Positions 15,035-23,302 of a DNA stretch of 23,355 nt are shown piece by piece (positions within the stretch are counted from its first letter, which is position 1; every line of letters begins with the position of its first letter). Where the stretch lies: contig NZ_CALDPF010000027.1 of assembly GCF_937912035.1 (NCBI RefSeq), positions 1-23,355 on the forward strand, read 5' to 3'. A program made the position numbers and the translations under genes. This stretch comes from an uncultured Bacteroides sp. (GTDB lineage Bacteria; Bacteroidota; Bacteroidia; Bacteroidales; Bacteroidaceae). The notes beneath the pieces are model-generated. The model searched no databases, was not told the DNA's origin, and saw only the letters and a program-made list of their open reading frames with translations.

Positions 15035-15898
15035 TTACCTCTTTAGTATTATAATAGTTACAGCCGAAATTATAAGTATTATACCGACTGCTATAGTAAA
15101 AGTAAAAGTCTCACCAAAAATCGCTATACCCACAATTACCGCAGTTACCGGCTCCATAGCCCCCAATACAGATGTCTGGGTAGCTCCAATGTACTTTATA
15201 GCCTCTATTAAAGTCAGATTTGACACAATAGTAGGTATTATGGCAAGCAACAGCAAGTTACCAGCAGTAGTTACATCCGGTATAGTGTGCAAATTTCCAG
15301 TTGAAGACATTCCCACAAGCAATATCACTGTACTGAAAAGAAACACATAAAAAGTAAGTTTCAGTCCTTTCAGGTTTTGGTTCTTGCGTTGACCAACCGT
15401 AACAAGATATAAGGCATAACCCACTGCCGATATCAACACTATGATCACTCCCAACATATTAGTTTCACCTTGCGAATCGGAATACGAAAGTGCATACACC
15501 CCTCCTATCGCCATCAGGATAGCCAACGTGCGAAACAGTGAATTCTTTTCGTGGAAGAAAAGCATCATGACAAGAGTCGTTATCACAGGATACATAAAAT
15601 GTATTGTAGTAGCCACCCCCGACGGCATAAACTTATATCCCCACAACAAGAATACGGAAGAAATCAGATAAAAAAATGAAAGCAGCAAGAGCGTTGGCAA
15701 ATCCGATTTTTCTATACCGAAAGAAACCTTCCTGATTTTCAGAAGAACAGCCAGTGCTATTGTTGCAAAAAGGAATCTGTAGGAAATGACATTCATAAAG
15801 TCCATGCCATGTTGCATGGCAGGAATGGCAAAAAGCGGAATCAATCCAAACGATGCAGATGATATTATACCATAAAGTAGTCCGTTTAATTTATTCAT
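15035..15898 (-). CDS. EamA/DMT-family transporter
   Basis: The 287-residue membrane protein has about ten hydrophobic helices arranged as two EamA repeats, typical of the drug/metabolite transporter superfamily. Recognisable segments are GIISSASFGLIPLFAIPAM at the start of the first half, ATTIHFMYPVITTLVMMLF closing it, and the second-half counterpart SVLGAMEPVTAVIVGIAIFG. Substrates of the family include amino acids and metabolites, and the direction is usually export; nothing here identifies the substrate. The ATG at 15898 (MNKLNGLLYGII) is used; the frame extends 16 codons upstream into a hydrophobic stretch next to the promoter, which is unlikely to be translated. Confidence 0.9.
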   Translation of the reverse strand: MNKLNGLLYGIISSASFGLIPLFAIPAMQHGMDFMNVISYRFLFATIALAVLLKIRKVSFGIEKSDLPTLLLLSFFYLISSVFLLWGYKFMPSGVATTIHFMYPVITTLVMMLFFHEKNSLFRTLAILMAIGGVYALSYSDSQGETNMLGVIIVLISAVGYALYLVTVGQRKNQNLKGLKLTFYVFLFSTVILLVGMSSTGNLHTIPDVTTAGNLLLLAIIPTIVSNLTLIEAIKYIGATQTSVLGAMEPVTAVIVGIAIFGETFTFTIAVGIILIISAVTIIILKR

Positions 15899-15934
15899 TG
15901 CAATATATATAATATAAAATAGCGAAAACGGCTG

Positions 15935-15942
15935 CAAAGATA
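15935..15942 (-). promoter_or_regulatory. Promoter -7 element of the EamA gene
   Basis: The minus strand reads TATCTTTG (TAnnTTTG), 37 bases before the start codon, the same sequence and distance as at the MaoC gene. No -33 TTTG lies at the standard spacing. Confidence 0.45.
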
Positions 15943-15969
15943 ACAATTTTACATCAATTCCGACACACT

Positions 15970-16036
15970 AATCAAGCCCTATAAACTTCAATGACAGATA
16001 ATATCCCGGGAAGTTGTATAGGGCTTGATTTTTTTA
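15970..16036 (+). terminator. Long hairpin with a T-run on the plus strand
   Basis: AATCAAGCCCTATAAACTT (15970-15988) pairs with 16011-16030 over 19 base pairs with a single bulged base, around a 22-base loop. Seven T (16029-16035) follow on the plus strand. As an intrinsic terminator it is strongest for plus-strand transcription, yet no plus-strand gene precedes it. For the minus-strand sulfatase it has an A-run before the stem but no T-run after it. It may serve as a transcription barrier between the two minus-strand units, or end an unseen plus-strand RNA. Confidence 0.6.
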
Positions 16037-16041
16037 GTAAT

Positions 16042-16063
16042 AAAATAACTGAACAGTTATTTT
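16042..16063 (-). terminator. AT-rich hairpin overlapping the sulfatase stop codon
   Basis: AAAATAACTG (16042-16051) and CAGTTATTTT (16054-16063) form a perfect inverted repeat with a 2-base loop that includes the TAA stop (16057-16059). On the minus strand it ends in TTTTATTA. It could be a weak intrinsic terminator for the sulfatase operon. Confidence 0.4.
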
Positions 16064-17484
16064 TTCGCCGGATGACCTGGTTCTCTACGTTCAGCTCCTT
16101 TTTTGCGCGTAAGATTATCTCCAAGTTCTTCACGCATTTTATCCGCAATACGATTGAGCTTTATAACCCGTTCAGGGTACTGTGAAATAACGTTGTACCT
16201 TTCTCCCGGATCACGACGCAAGTCATACAATTCCGGTTTTTCCACTTCTATTACAGTAAGTTTTCCTGGTTGTCCGTCATTACCTGGTTCATATGCCCCA
16301 TATGTAACGTATTTATGTGAATACACAAGTTTAAATTCCCCGTCTGTCACAGCTTCAAGATCGTTCTTATTAAGATAGTAAACAAAAGACTCACGTGGAT
16401 TTGCACTATCATCACCTTTGATAAGCGGAAGAATACTCACACCGTCTATCTTTTTCTGCGGAAGAGGAGCACCTGAAATTTCCGCAAATGTAGGGAATAA
16501 ATCTATATTTGAAGCCAGCTTATTGCATATTGTGCCCGGTTTGGTATGTCCCTTCCAATACATGATACTAGGAATACGATTTCCGCCATCGAAGGTTGTA
16601 GCTTTCGCCTCACGAAGTCCCCCCGCAGAGCCTGCATGATTTCCATAGTTCGCCCACGGACCATTATCAGAGGTTAGTACCACAAGAGTTTTTTCCATAA
16701 GTCCATTATCCTCCAAAGTCTTCAGAACCTGACCTACACTCCAGTCTATTTCCATCATAACGTCACCAAAAAGTCCCTGCTCACTCTTTCCTTTAAACTT
16801 GTCTGATACAGCAAGCGGTACATGAGGCATTGAATGTGCCAGATAGAGGAAAAACGGCTGTTTACGGTTTTTCTTTATGAAGTTTATTGCTCTGTCTGTG
16901 TAATCTGTAGTAAACTTAGTCTGGTCTGTATTATAACCTACGACTTTATTGCCATCTATAGTCGGCAAATCAGGAAAATTGAACACTTCTCCTTGTTGTG
17001 GATGATAAGGCCACATGTCATTAGAATATGGCAGTCCATAGTATTCATCAAAACCATTCTGGAGAGGCAGAAATTCATGAGCATCTCCCAAATGCCATTT
17101 TCCGAAGATAGCAGTAGCATATCCTTTCTGCTTCAAGAGTTCTCCCATTGTCATTTCGTCCTGATGTATTCCATAATCAGAATTCGGGCCGGGAGCTCCG
17201 GCAAAACCTATACGATTAGGATAACATCCTGTCATCAGACCTGCACGAGAAGCCCCACTTATAGGCTGACAAGCAAGAAAATGTGTAAACCTTACACCTT
17301 GAGATGCCATATTATCTATATTCGGAGTTTTATAACCGTATGCTCCATTGCATGAGAAATCTCCAAATCCCACATCATCAAGATTTATAAGAACAATATT
17401 TGTGTAATCCTGTGCAAGCACAGGCAATGCCAATCCTCCAACAAACAACGTAGAAAGGAAATGTTTTTTTACTTCAAATTCCAT
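16057..17484 (-). CDS. Secreted sulfatase (S1 family, serine type), arylsulfatase-like
   Basis: The 475-residue protein begins with a signal peptide (VKKHFLSTLFVGGLALPVLAQ) and then the sulfatase core: metal-binding INLDDVGFGD (Asp36, Asp37), the maturation site SGASRAGLMTG (Ser76 is the residue to become formylglycine; Ala replaces the usual Pro) and FGKWHLG (Lys129, His131). The later SDNGPWANYG stretch matches the other metal-binding half. The serine type needs an anaerobic sulfatase-maturating enzyme (radical SAM), not encoded here. It lies 2 bases after the GH20 gene, the last of a three-gene operon, so it probably removes sulfate from the same glycan. The sequence resembles arylsulfatase/GALNS-like enzymes, but the exact position of the sulfate cannot be assigned by eye. 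Confidence 0.92.
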   Translation of the reverse strand: MEFEVKKHFLSTLFVGGLALPVLAQDYTNIVLINLDDVGFGDFSCNGAYGYKTPNIDNMASQGVRFTHFLACQPISGASRAGLMTGCYPNRIGFAGAPGPNSDYGIHQDEMTMGELLKQKGYATAIFGKWHLGDAHEFLPLQNGFDEYYGLPYSNDMWPYHPQQGEVFNFPDLPTIDGNKVVGYNTDQTKFTTDYTDRAINFIKKNRKQPFFLYLAHSMPHVPLAVSDKFKGKSEQGLFGDVMMEIDWSVGQVLKTLEDNGLMEKTLVVLTSDNGPWANYGNHAGSAGGLREAKATTFDGGNRIPSIMYWKGHTKPGTICNKLASNIDLFPTFAEISGAPLPQKKIDGVSILPLIKGDDSANPRESFVYYLNKNDLEAVTDGEFKLVYSHKYVTYGAYEPGNDGQPGKLTVIEVEKPELYDLRRDPGERYNVISQYPERVIKLNRIADKMREELGDNLTRKKGAERREPGHPAKK

Positions 17485-17486
17485 AA

Positions 17487-19853
17487 TCAGTTATATTTAA
17501 TGTTTTCTTTCGATATATTTGTCCATTTCTTATCGCCATATTTTCTTATCATCACGGCGCCATTATTTCTCTGCTGTGAATTCCAACCACCTATAAAATT
17601 GGAAATCTGTTCAACCTTTATTTTATGCCAACCTTGCTTAAGAGACATGGATTTGCCATACTTAGAATTTATCTGAGGCTTTCCGTCGTTATCTACAGCA
17701 ATATAATCGCCAACGGTTATTCTGGTATTATTAGACGAGAACTCATATATACCGCTTTCAGAAACATAGAAAAATCCTTCTGCTACTGCCGCATAAAACT
17801 CTACATTGGAATATTTGTTTTTTCTAAGTCTGACTATAGGTTCTATTGATGTCAGAACGCTGTCTTTCCATTCTTTTATTTCACCCAATTCACTGACATA
17901 CATACATCTGTGAGGTGCAAAACGAAGTTTCAAACCGCTATGTACCGGCTCATCTGATGTGTCAGGCTCCTTGTATGACTGACGCTCGACAAAAACATCT
18001 CTTACGATACTCATTTTTCCTGACGGCAGGACACTTCTTATTTTAATGGTACACGTTTTGTCAATCATAATCGGTTCAGAATATACCGGCGAATCAAGAC
18101 CCGGTTCTGTACCATCTGTTGTATATACCATTTTCATTGGTCTGGAAGTGTCAAAAGAAACATTGACAACATCTGTAAACGCTAGGTGATTTCTGCAAAA
18201 ATCCGGTTGTTCAGGTAAAGGTATATGATAATTGATATCGTGACAATCCATCCTTACCGCCATATTGTTCAGTCGCCGTGAGAAGTCGTCAAAATTCTTC
18301 TTCTCATCTTCTGTCCACCCTGTTTCTGCAACTGCAAAAATTCTAGGATATACACGATACTCAACTATATCTTCTGTATACATACATTCTGTCCAAGCAT
18401 TGGCCTGTACTCCCAAAATATATTTTTCTTTTCCCATTCTGACCAATGTATCTGGCACCGGATTATAGTTATATGATTTCACAATAGGAGCATATGCTCC
18501 CCAAGCAAAAAGTTCAGCCTGCGAATTTCCCTGATAATGGTCTAGATACATACCGCCGCTTGTTGGTGTCATTATCACATTATGATCCATAAGAGCCGAA
18601 GCTATACCACCTTTTTCACCACGCCATGACATGACTGTAGCTTCAGGCGCCAAACCACCTTGAAGAATTTCATCCCAACCAATCATTTTCTTTCCGTATT
18701 TTTTGAGAATCTGTTCGCATCGTGATATTGCATAACTCTGTAACTTATCCTCAGCGGTATGTTCCTTATCATCAAAAAGACCCTCCTCTTTTATTCTCCT
18801 TTGGCAATTAGGACATATTTCCCACACTTTTTTAGGACATTCGTCTCCGCCTATATGGAAATACTCACTAGGAAACAGAGTACTCATTTCGGCAAACACT
18901 CCATCAAGCAATTCAAACATATCTTCTTTTCCAGGGCAGAAGACAACAGGGAATGGTCCCCACCTGCTCATTACATCATACTTCTCGCCTGTACACGAAA
19001 GTTCAGGATAGGAAGCAATAGCGGCAAGTGAATGTCCCGGAACATCTATCTCAGGTATTATATTTATGAATCTGTCCTGAGCATATTCTACCAGCTCCTT
19101 AATTTCTTCCTGAGTATAATATCCTGAATAAACATTGCCATACTCATCTATACGGGTCCCTCCAATTTCTGTCAGTTTAGGGTATTTCTTTATTTCAATT
19201 CTCCATCCCTGAAAATCAGTGAGATGAAGGTGAAGATTATTTATCTTGACCAAAGCAAGCATATCAATATGTTTCTTAAGTCCTTCGACAGATATAAAGT
19301 GTCTTGCCACATCAAGCATCAATCCTCTGTATTTAAAACGCGGACTGTCCTTAATCTCAATTACCGGTGCTGTCCACTCAGCATTATATATTTTGCTGGA
19401 AGATTCTATTTCGGCTGGAAGCAGTTGCATAAACGTAGCCATACCATAAAAAATTCCCTTAAGTGTAGAAGCCTTAATGTCTACACCATTTTCCTTTACA
19501 GAAAGTGTATATGACTCGGCAGCCAGCCTGTTGTCAAGGTCTTTTCCTATATTACTGTCAATAGACAGGCTTATGGAATTGTTCGAGTATTTGCCCGTAA
19601 CCTTAATATCAAAACCAGTTGAAGCCTGTATTTTTTGGGAGTAGAAATCGGCAACATTACTCAGCGAGTCGTCAGATATGATAATCCTGGTATTATTGTC
19701 AATGGTAAATTTTCCATTCCCCAATTGCATATTCTGTGGCATTGGAATGATATTGACACCATGGTTGTATTCCTTTTCTGAAAGAATGTTTTTACTGCCA
19801 CAACCACATAATAATATACAGAAGCAAGTTATAATAAAATACTTTTGTCTCAT
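17487..19853 (-). CDS. GH20 beta-N-acetylhexosaminidase, lipoprotein, multidomain
   Basis: The enzyme removes terminal beta-linked GlcNAc or GalNAc by substrate-assisted catalysis. The 788-residue protein starts with a lipoprotein signal ending LLCGC (Cys18). It has a GH20b-type N-terminal domain (about 33-165), then the GH20 barrel beginning YRGLMLDVARHFISV and containing NLHLHLTDFQGWRIE, PEIDVPGH and the catalytic pair Asp337-Glu338 in FHIGGDECPK. After the barrel (about residue 545) come a chitobiase C-terminal-like segment (TTDGTEPGLDSPVY) and a last domain (about 645-788) with a PA14-like look (FFYVSESGIYEFSS, then GWHKIKVEQISNF), which may bind carbohydrate. It lies 18 bases after sulfatase 2 and 2 before sulfatase 1, so the three act together. 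The lack of acidic residues after Cys18 leaves its membrane side uncertain. Confidence 0.94.
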   Translation of the reverse strand: MRQKYFIITCFCILLCGCGSKNILSEKEYNHGVNIIPMPQNMQLGNGKFTIDNNTRIIISDDSLSNVADFYSQKIQASTGFDIKVTGKYSNNSISLSIDSNIGKDLDNRLAAESYTLSVKENGVDIKASTLKGIFYGMATFMQLLPAEIESSSKIYNAEWTAPVIEIKDSPRFKYRGLMLDVARHFISVEGLKKHIDMLALVKINNLHLHLTDFQGWRIEIKKYPKLTEIGGTRIDEYGNVYSGYYTQEEIKELVEYAQDRFINIIPEIDVPGHSLAAIASYPELSCTGEKYDVMSRWGPFPVVFCPGKEDMFELLDGVFAEMSTLFPSEYFHIGGDECPKKVWEICPNCQRRIKEEGLFDDKEHTAEDKLQSYAISRCEQILKKYGKKMIGWDEILQGGLAPEATVMSWRGEKGGIASALMDHNVIMTPTSGGMYLDHYQGNSQAELFAWGAYAPIVKSYNYNPVPDTLVRMGKEKYILGVQANAWTECMYTEDIVEYRVYPRIFAVAETGWTEDEKKNFDDFSRRLNNMAVRMDCHDINYHIPLPEQPDFCRNHLAFTDVVNVSFDTSRPMKMVYTTDGTEPGLDSPVYSEPIMIDKTCTIKIRSVLPSGKMSIVRDVFVERQSYKEPDTSDEPVHSGLKLRFAPHRCMYVSELGEIKEWKDSVLTSIEPIVRLRKNKYSNVEFYAAVAEGFFYVSESGIYEFSSNNTRITVGDYIAVDNDGKPQINSKYGKSMSLKQGWHKIKVEQISNFIGGWNSQQRNNGAVMIRKYGDKKWTNISKENIKYN

Positions 19854-19871
19854 TTTGATTCCAACATTAAA

Positions 19872-21440
19872 TTATAACAATCCTTCTTTCTTGAGTATCT
19901 GCATCATACGTTCAGAACCTTTATCTGTATCACCTGTCTCTTCACGCAATCTCATCATCTCTTTTTTCATTTCCTTTATTATTGATGCATACTCCTTGTC
20001 ATTGTATGCATTATGATTTTCTTTAGGATCTTTCTGCAAATCATAGAACTCCCATGAAGGCTCGGATACATAGTCAGACGAACCGGTCATGTTCAGCCTG
20101 TCTCCATATATGAATATCAGCTTATACCTGTCATTCCTAACACCGATATGTGCCGGACGTATCTCATGCTGGGTCCAATACCTGTAATATATACTTTTCC
20201 GCCAGTCTTTTGCCGAACCTGAAACCAGAATATCCTTGAAGCTTTTTCCCTGATTACCCTCAGGAGCATTGACACCGGCAAAATCAGACAATGTAGAAGC
20301 AAAATCCACATTCAGAATAAGCTCTTCAACTCTTTGTCCTGCCGGAATCTGTTTAGGATAGCAGATAACAAAAGGCATACGTGCCGCTTCTTCATAAAAC
20401 ATCCTCTTGTCAAAGAAACCATGTTCTCCTAAAAAATATCCCTGATCTGCCACGTAAACTACAATAGTATTATCTGAAATACCCATTTCATCAAGAGCAT
20501 CCAACAGCTTTCCTATATTATCATCCACAGTAGCCGCACAACGCAGATAATCCCTTATCAACTTCTGATAAGCAGCTTTTCTTGCTGCAATTTTCCCCAT
20601 TCCTTTCACACTGAAAGGCAATTCAGGATATCTACACCACCATTTGTCCGGATCGGCAGAAGCTGTTTCCCAACGCCTGATCATCTCTTCAAGCGGCTGT
20701 CCCTGGAAGGTTCTTCCATTAGTCTCTTTTCCCCAATCAAACAGATTTTCCGGTTCAGGGAAAGTCACTCCATCATACAGATGACGCATGCGTTCAGGGA
20801 AATCATAAGGTTCATGAGTTGCCTTAAAATGACAACACATCAGGAATGGCTTATTCCTGTCCTGTTTTTTCATCCATTTTATAGCCTTATCCGTCACAAT
20901 ATCAGTAGAGAATCCTCTTTCTCTGACACCAAAATTTATATTCCCCGGCCATGGTCTGTCGCTGTTCTTGAATGTCGGGTCCCTATATTCACCCTGGTCA
21001 TGGAATACTGAATAATAATCAAACCCTTGAGGCTGAGACTTTAAATGCCATTTTCCTACAAGGGCAGTACTGTATCCTGCTTTTTGAAACTCTTTTGCAA
21101 AAGTAGGAATTGACACATCAAGTGAATCATCCAAAGTATATACGCCATTCCTATGACTGTATCTACCAGTCAAGATTGCCGCCCTACTAGGTACTGAAAT
21201 AGAGTTAGTACAGAAACAATTGTCAAGAACTGCTCCTTCCCTTGCTATCCTCTGGATATTATCAGTCTGAGCATATTCGGCAAGCACACCTCCATAGATT
21301 CCCCATGTCTGAGAAGTATGATCATCACTCAATATAAAAAGAATATTTGGGCGGTCAGACTTTACCTGAACATCATCGGCTGCTATTGTAACTTGCGCCA
21401 ACAATGAAATCCCCATAAATAAAATTGATTTTGTTTCCAT
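19872..21440 (-). CDS. Secreted sulfatase (S1 family, serine type), possible N-acetylglucosamine-6-O-sulfatase
   Basis: The 522-residue protein starts at the ATG at 21440 with a signal peptide (METKSILFMGISLLAQVTIA). The frame reaches 21500, but those 20 residues are polar and would bury the signal. Core motifs are NILFILSDDHTS (Asp39, Asp40), SVPSRAAILTG (Ser82 is the formylglycine site) and VGKWHLKS (Lys130, His132); VYVADQGYFLGEHGFFDKR is the second metal/active-site region. The length and the NSISVPSRAAILTG context recall sulfatases that act on 6-O-sulfated GlcNAc, an activity that would fit the following GH20 enzyme. That substrate is inference. It is the first gene of the three-gene operon. 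Maturation needs an anaerobic sulfatase-maturating enzyme encoded elsewhere. Confidence 0.92.
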   Translation of the reverse strand: METKSILFMGISLLAQVTIAADDVQVKSDRPNILFILSDDHTSQTWGIYGGVLAEYAQTDNIQRIAREGAVLDNCFCTNSISVPSRAAILTGRYSHRNGVYTLDDSLDVSIPTFAKEFQKAGYSTALVGKWHLKSQPQGFDYYSVFHDQGEYRDPTFKNSDRPWPGNINFGVRERGFSTDIVTDKAIKWMKKQDRNKPFLMCCHFKATHEPYDFPERMRHLYDGVTFPEPENLFDWGKETNGRTFQGQPLEEMIRRWETASADPDKWWCRYPELPFSVKGMGKIAARKAAYQKLIRDYLRCAATVDDNIGKLLDALDEMGISDNTIVVYVADQGYFLGEHGFFDKRMFYEEAARMPFVICYPKQIPAGQRVEELILNVDFASTLSDFAGVNAPEGNQGKSFKDILVSGSAKDWRKSIYYRYWTQHEIRPAHIGVRNDRYKLIFIYGDRLNMTGSSDYVSEPSWEFYDLQKDPKENHNAYNDKEYASIIKEMKKEMMRLREETGDTDKGSERMMQILKKEGLL

Positions 21441-21495
21441 AAAAAGATTTATAGTATTATAATTCTCAGTTAATTGATTTCGACTGTAAATGTAA

Positions 21496-21531
21496 TACAA
21501 ATAAAATTTAGTGCTACAATAAAATTTAAGT
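21496..21531. repeat. Two tandem 17-base near-identical copies upstream of the sulfatase operon
   Basis: TACAAATAAAATTTAGT (21496-21512) and TACAATAAAATTTAAGT (21515-21531) are in the same orientation, 19 bases apart. They lie 56-91 bases before the first start codon of the operon, where an activator could bind. A single-mismatch -7 box on the minus strand (TTTATTTG) lies inside the first copy. Confidence 0.4.
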
Positions 21532-22324
21532 ATAATACATTTTTAAACATTAGTTTATAAAGATTTAAATAGTATCACACTAATTTATTAGTTTGATTAA
21601 ACTTTTTCTTACAAGATGATTTCAACCATATTTTCGTAACATTACTTTTTGTCAAAATGACATATTCCCTTGCCTGGAATCGTAAAATCAAATCCGATAC
21701 CCAAATCATTTCAGAAATAAAGATTCTCACACAGATTCCCAAATTCATAATGAAAGTTATTTCTTCCTATTACAAAATAATTATCAAACACAACAGACTT
21801 ATCTAAACACAAATAATAAATATAAGCTGATTAAAATAACATAATAACAAAAAGGAACAATTATATCAGGAATCAAATCTGGAGATAAAAACAACGATTT
21901 TTCATACATTTTATACCCAAAATCAAAGTGTCCCAAAACTTTGCATAAAACGACAGGACATTCAAATCAATATTTCAGCACATTTTTGATGAAATAACAT
22001 GTCATTTTTATAGTTATAATTCTTAATTAACAAGAGAGATTTAACAATTCAACGACATTTAATTACTATATAAAAAAACACAAACAAGTTCCAAATTAAC
22101 AATACATTCTATTTTGATAAAATCATTTCATTACACGGATAGGAAAAATGCCATAAAACAATCAATATAACATATAATACGCAAGTTTTCTTACTTTTTG
22201 TACAAAGAATACTCATAACATAATAATAAACCTATTATATATCTGAATATTGTTTATTCAAACCTTAGAAAACAAATATTGATTTTTTAGACTACTCTTA
22301 TGCCTCTGCTGCATAATAAATTCT

Positions 22325-22332
22325 TATCTTTG
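22325..22332 (+). promoter_or_regulatory. Promoter -7 element of the orphan gene at 22427
   Basis: TATCTTTG matches TAnnTTTG. A -33 TTTG is not present at the standard distance. The predicted leader is about 90 bases. Confidence 0.4.
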
Positions 22333-22426
22333 AAAAGAAATCAAATAAACATTATTTTTGCGAAGAATATTTACCTTTTATCCAACCAACTTAGGAACAC
22401 ATTAAGTAATTTATAATCAATAATAT

Positions 22427-23179
22427 ATGGAAATAGAAAATTTAATTATTGAATGTTCCAAAAAGTATCCTACAAGTTGTAGAAGAGCACCTTTTAATGT
22501 TGTATCCTACCGTCTGAATTATTTATCAAATCCTGAAGATAAAAAACTGATAGATTCATTGCTTACAAAAGCAGAATATTTAGCGAAGAAGGTTAATCCC
22601 GGTACAGCTAATGACTCTTCACACAAAAGAGATAATAAACGAATTTTAGCTAATTGCATAGCTGGTGTTGTTTCTGAATATTTTTGGAAACAATATCTAA
22701 ACAGTGACGATGAAATTGTCTCAGAAACAGAATTTGACGATGCAGCCAAACAGATAGATTTAAAAGTTATTTCTAATAATAAAAAAATAGAGGTAAGATC
22801 TTCATTCCCAAGAAAAGGAATTGAATTTGCTATATGTCATCCAATACATCAATTTGATATACTAGGTCCATATAGCAATAATTATAAACCAGGAGAAATA
22901 CAAAAAGATTATTACGTAAGAACCTTGTTTCACTTAGATAATCCGATTGATATTATTGAAAGAATAAAACAAGATAGTTTTCCTGTATATCTTACTGGAG
23001 GAGCTACATGGGGAATGATGGTTAATAATAAATATTCAAAGAATAAAAATCTTGTTCCTGAAAATGACTGGTTTAATATAGAAAAAACTACCTCCTATAG
23101 GGTTGTACCGTTTAGTAATGCTGCTGATAGTATCCAGATTAAAAGAGCAATTACAGAAAATTTAGATGTTAAATATTAG
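22427..23179 (+). CDS. Orphan protein, possibly PD-(D/E)XK nuclease fold
   Basis: I do not recognise this 250-residue protein with certainty. There is no signal peptide or membrane helix, so it is cytoplasmic. A helix with a conserved-looking Glu (IAGVVSEYFWKQYL) is followed by AAKQIDLKVISNNKKIEVRSSF, an Asp, a short loop and then Glu-X-Arg. This order of Glu, Asp and E-x-K/R is what PD-(D/E)XK nucleases such as restriction enzymes show, although Arg instead of Lys is less usual. The later segment YYVRTLFHL, with PVYLTGGATWGMM after it, is probably core strands. Codon use is more AT-rich than in the housekeeping genes to the left. It stands alone between an AT-rich gap and a tRNA gene, without a methylase or integrase in view, which suggests a horizontally acquired gene. 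Confidence 0.7.
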   Translation: MEIENLIIECSKKYPTSCRRAPFNVVSYRLNYLSNPEDKKLIDSLLTKAEYLAKKVNPGTANDSSHKRDNKRILANCIAGVVSEYFWKQYLNSDDEIVSETEFDDAAKQIDLKVISNNKKIEVRSSFPRKGIEFAICHPIHQFDILGPYSNNYKPGEIQKDYYVRTLFHLDNPIDIIERIKQDSFPVYLTGGATWGMMVNNKYSKNKNLVPENDWFNIEKTTSYRVVPFSNAADSIQIKRAITENLDVKY

Positions 23180-23225
23180 CTATTGCAATGAAATACATAT
23201 AAATTATATAACACCAGAGAAACAA

Positions 23226-23249
23226 ATTCAATGAATATTGAATCTTTTT
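23226..23249 (+). terminator. Intrinsic terminator of the orphan gene
   Basis: ATTCAAT (23226-23232) pairs with ATTGAAT (23237-23243) around a 4-base loop, followed by C and five T on the plus strand. It lies 47 bases after the stop codon. The stem is AT-rich, so strength is moderate. Confidence 0.6.
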
Positions 23250-23263
23250 AAATAAAATCACAA

Positions 23264-23301
23264 AAAAAAGCTCCATAATCAATTGATTATAGAGCTTTTT
23301 T
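23264..23301. terminator. Bidirectional terminator next to tRNA-Ser
   Basis: A 19-base-pair stem with a single mismatch spans 23264-23282 and 23283-23301. The outer part is AAAAAAGCTC pairing with GAGCTTTTTT, so a T-run follows in either direction. On the minus strand it starts two bases after the tRNA 3' end and should terminate the tRNA transcript; it can also stop transcription arriving from the orphan gene. Confidence 0.9.
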
Positions 23302-23302
23302 G

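Larger units (their letters stand above)
21441..22426. other. 986-base, very AT-rich gap between divergent genes
   Basis: No open frame of note and no known element was seen. Near the sulfatase operon are the two 17-base tandem copies and a cluster of ATTAGT-type words: ATTAGTTT at 21549-21556, and a 14-base palindrome (ACTAAT, TT, ATTAGT) at 21579-21592. The middle (about 21660-22260) shows only AT-rich sequence without features I can support. Near 22325 is a -7 box for the plus-strand gene. No consensus housekeeping promoter was found for the sulfatase operon, which suggests activator-dependent transcription. Confidence 0.55.

Noticed and set aside
16001..16010. CCCGGG inside the loop of the long hairpin as a specific signal
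   Set aside because: A single six-base palindrome is expected by chance and no partner site was seen.
21441..22426. Possible CRISPR array or invertible promoter in the AT-rich gap
   Set aside because: No regularly spaced repeats with spacers and no pair of long inverted repeats flanking a promoter were found.
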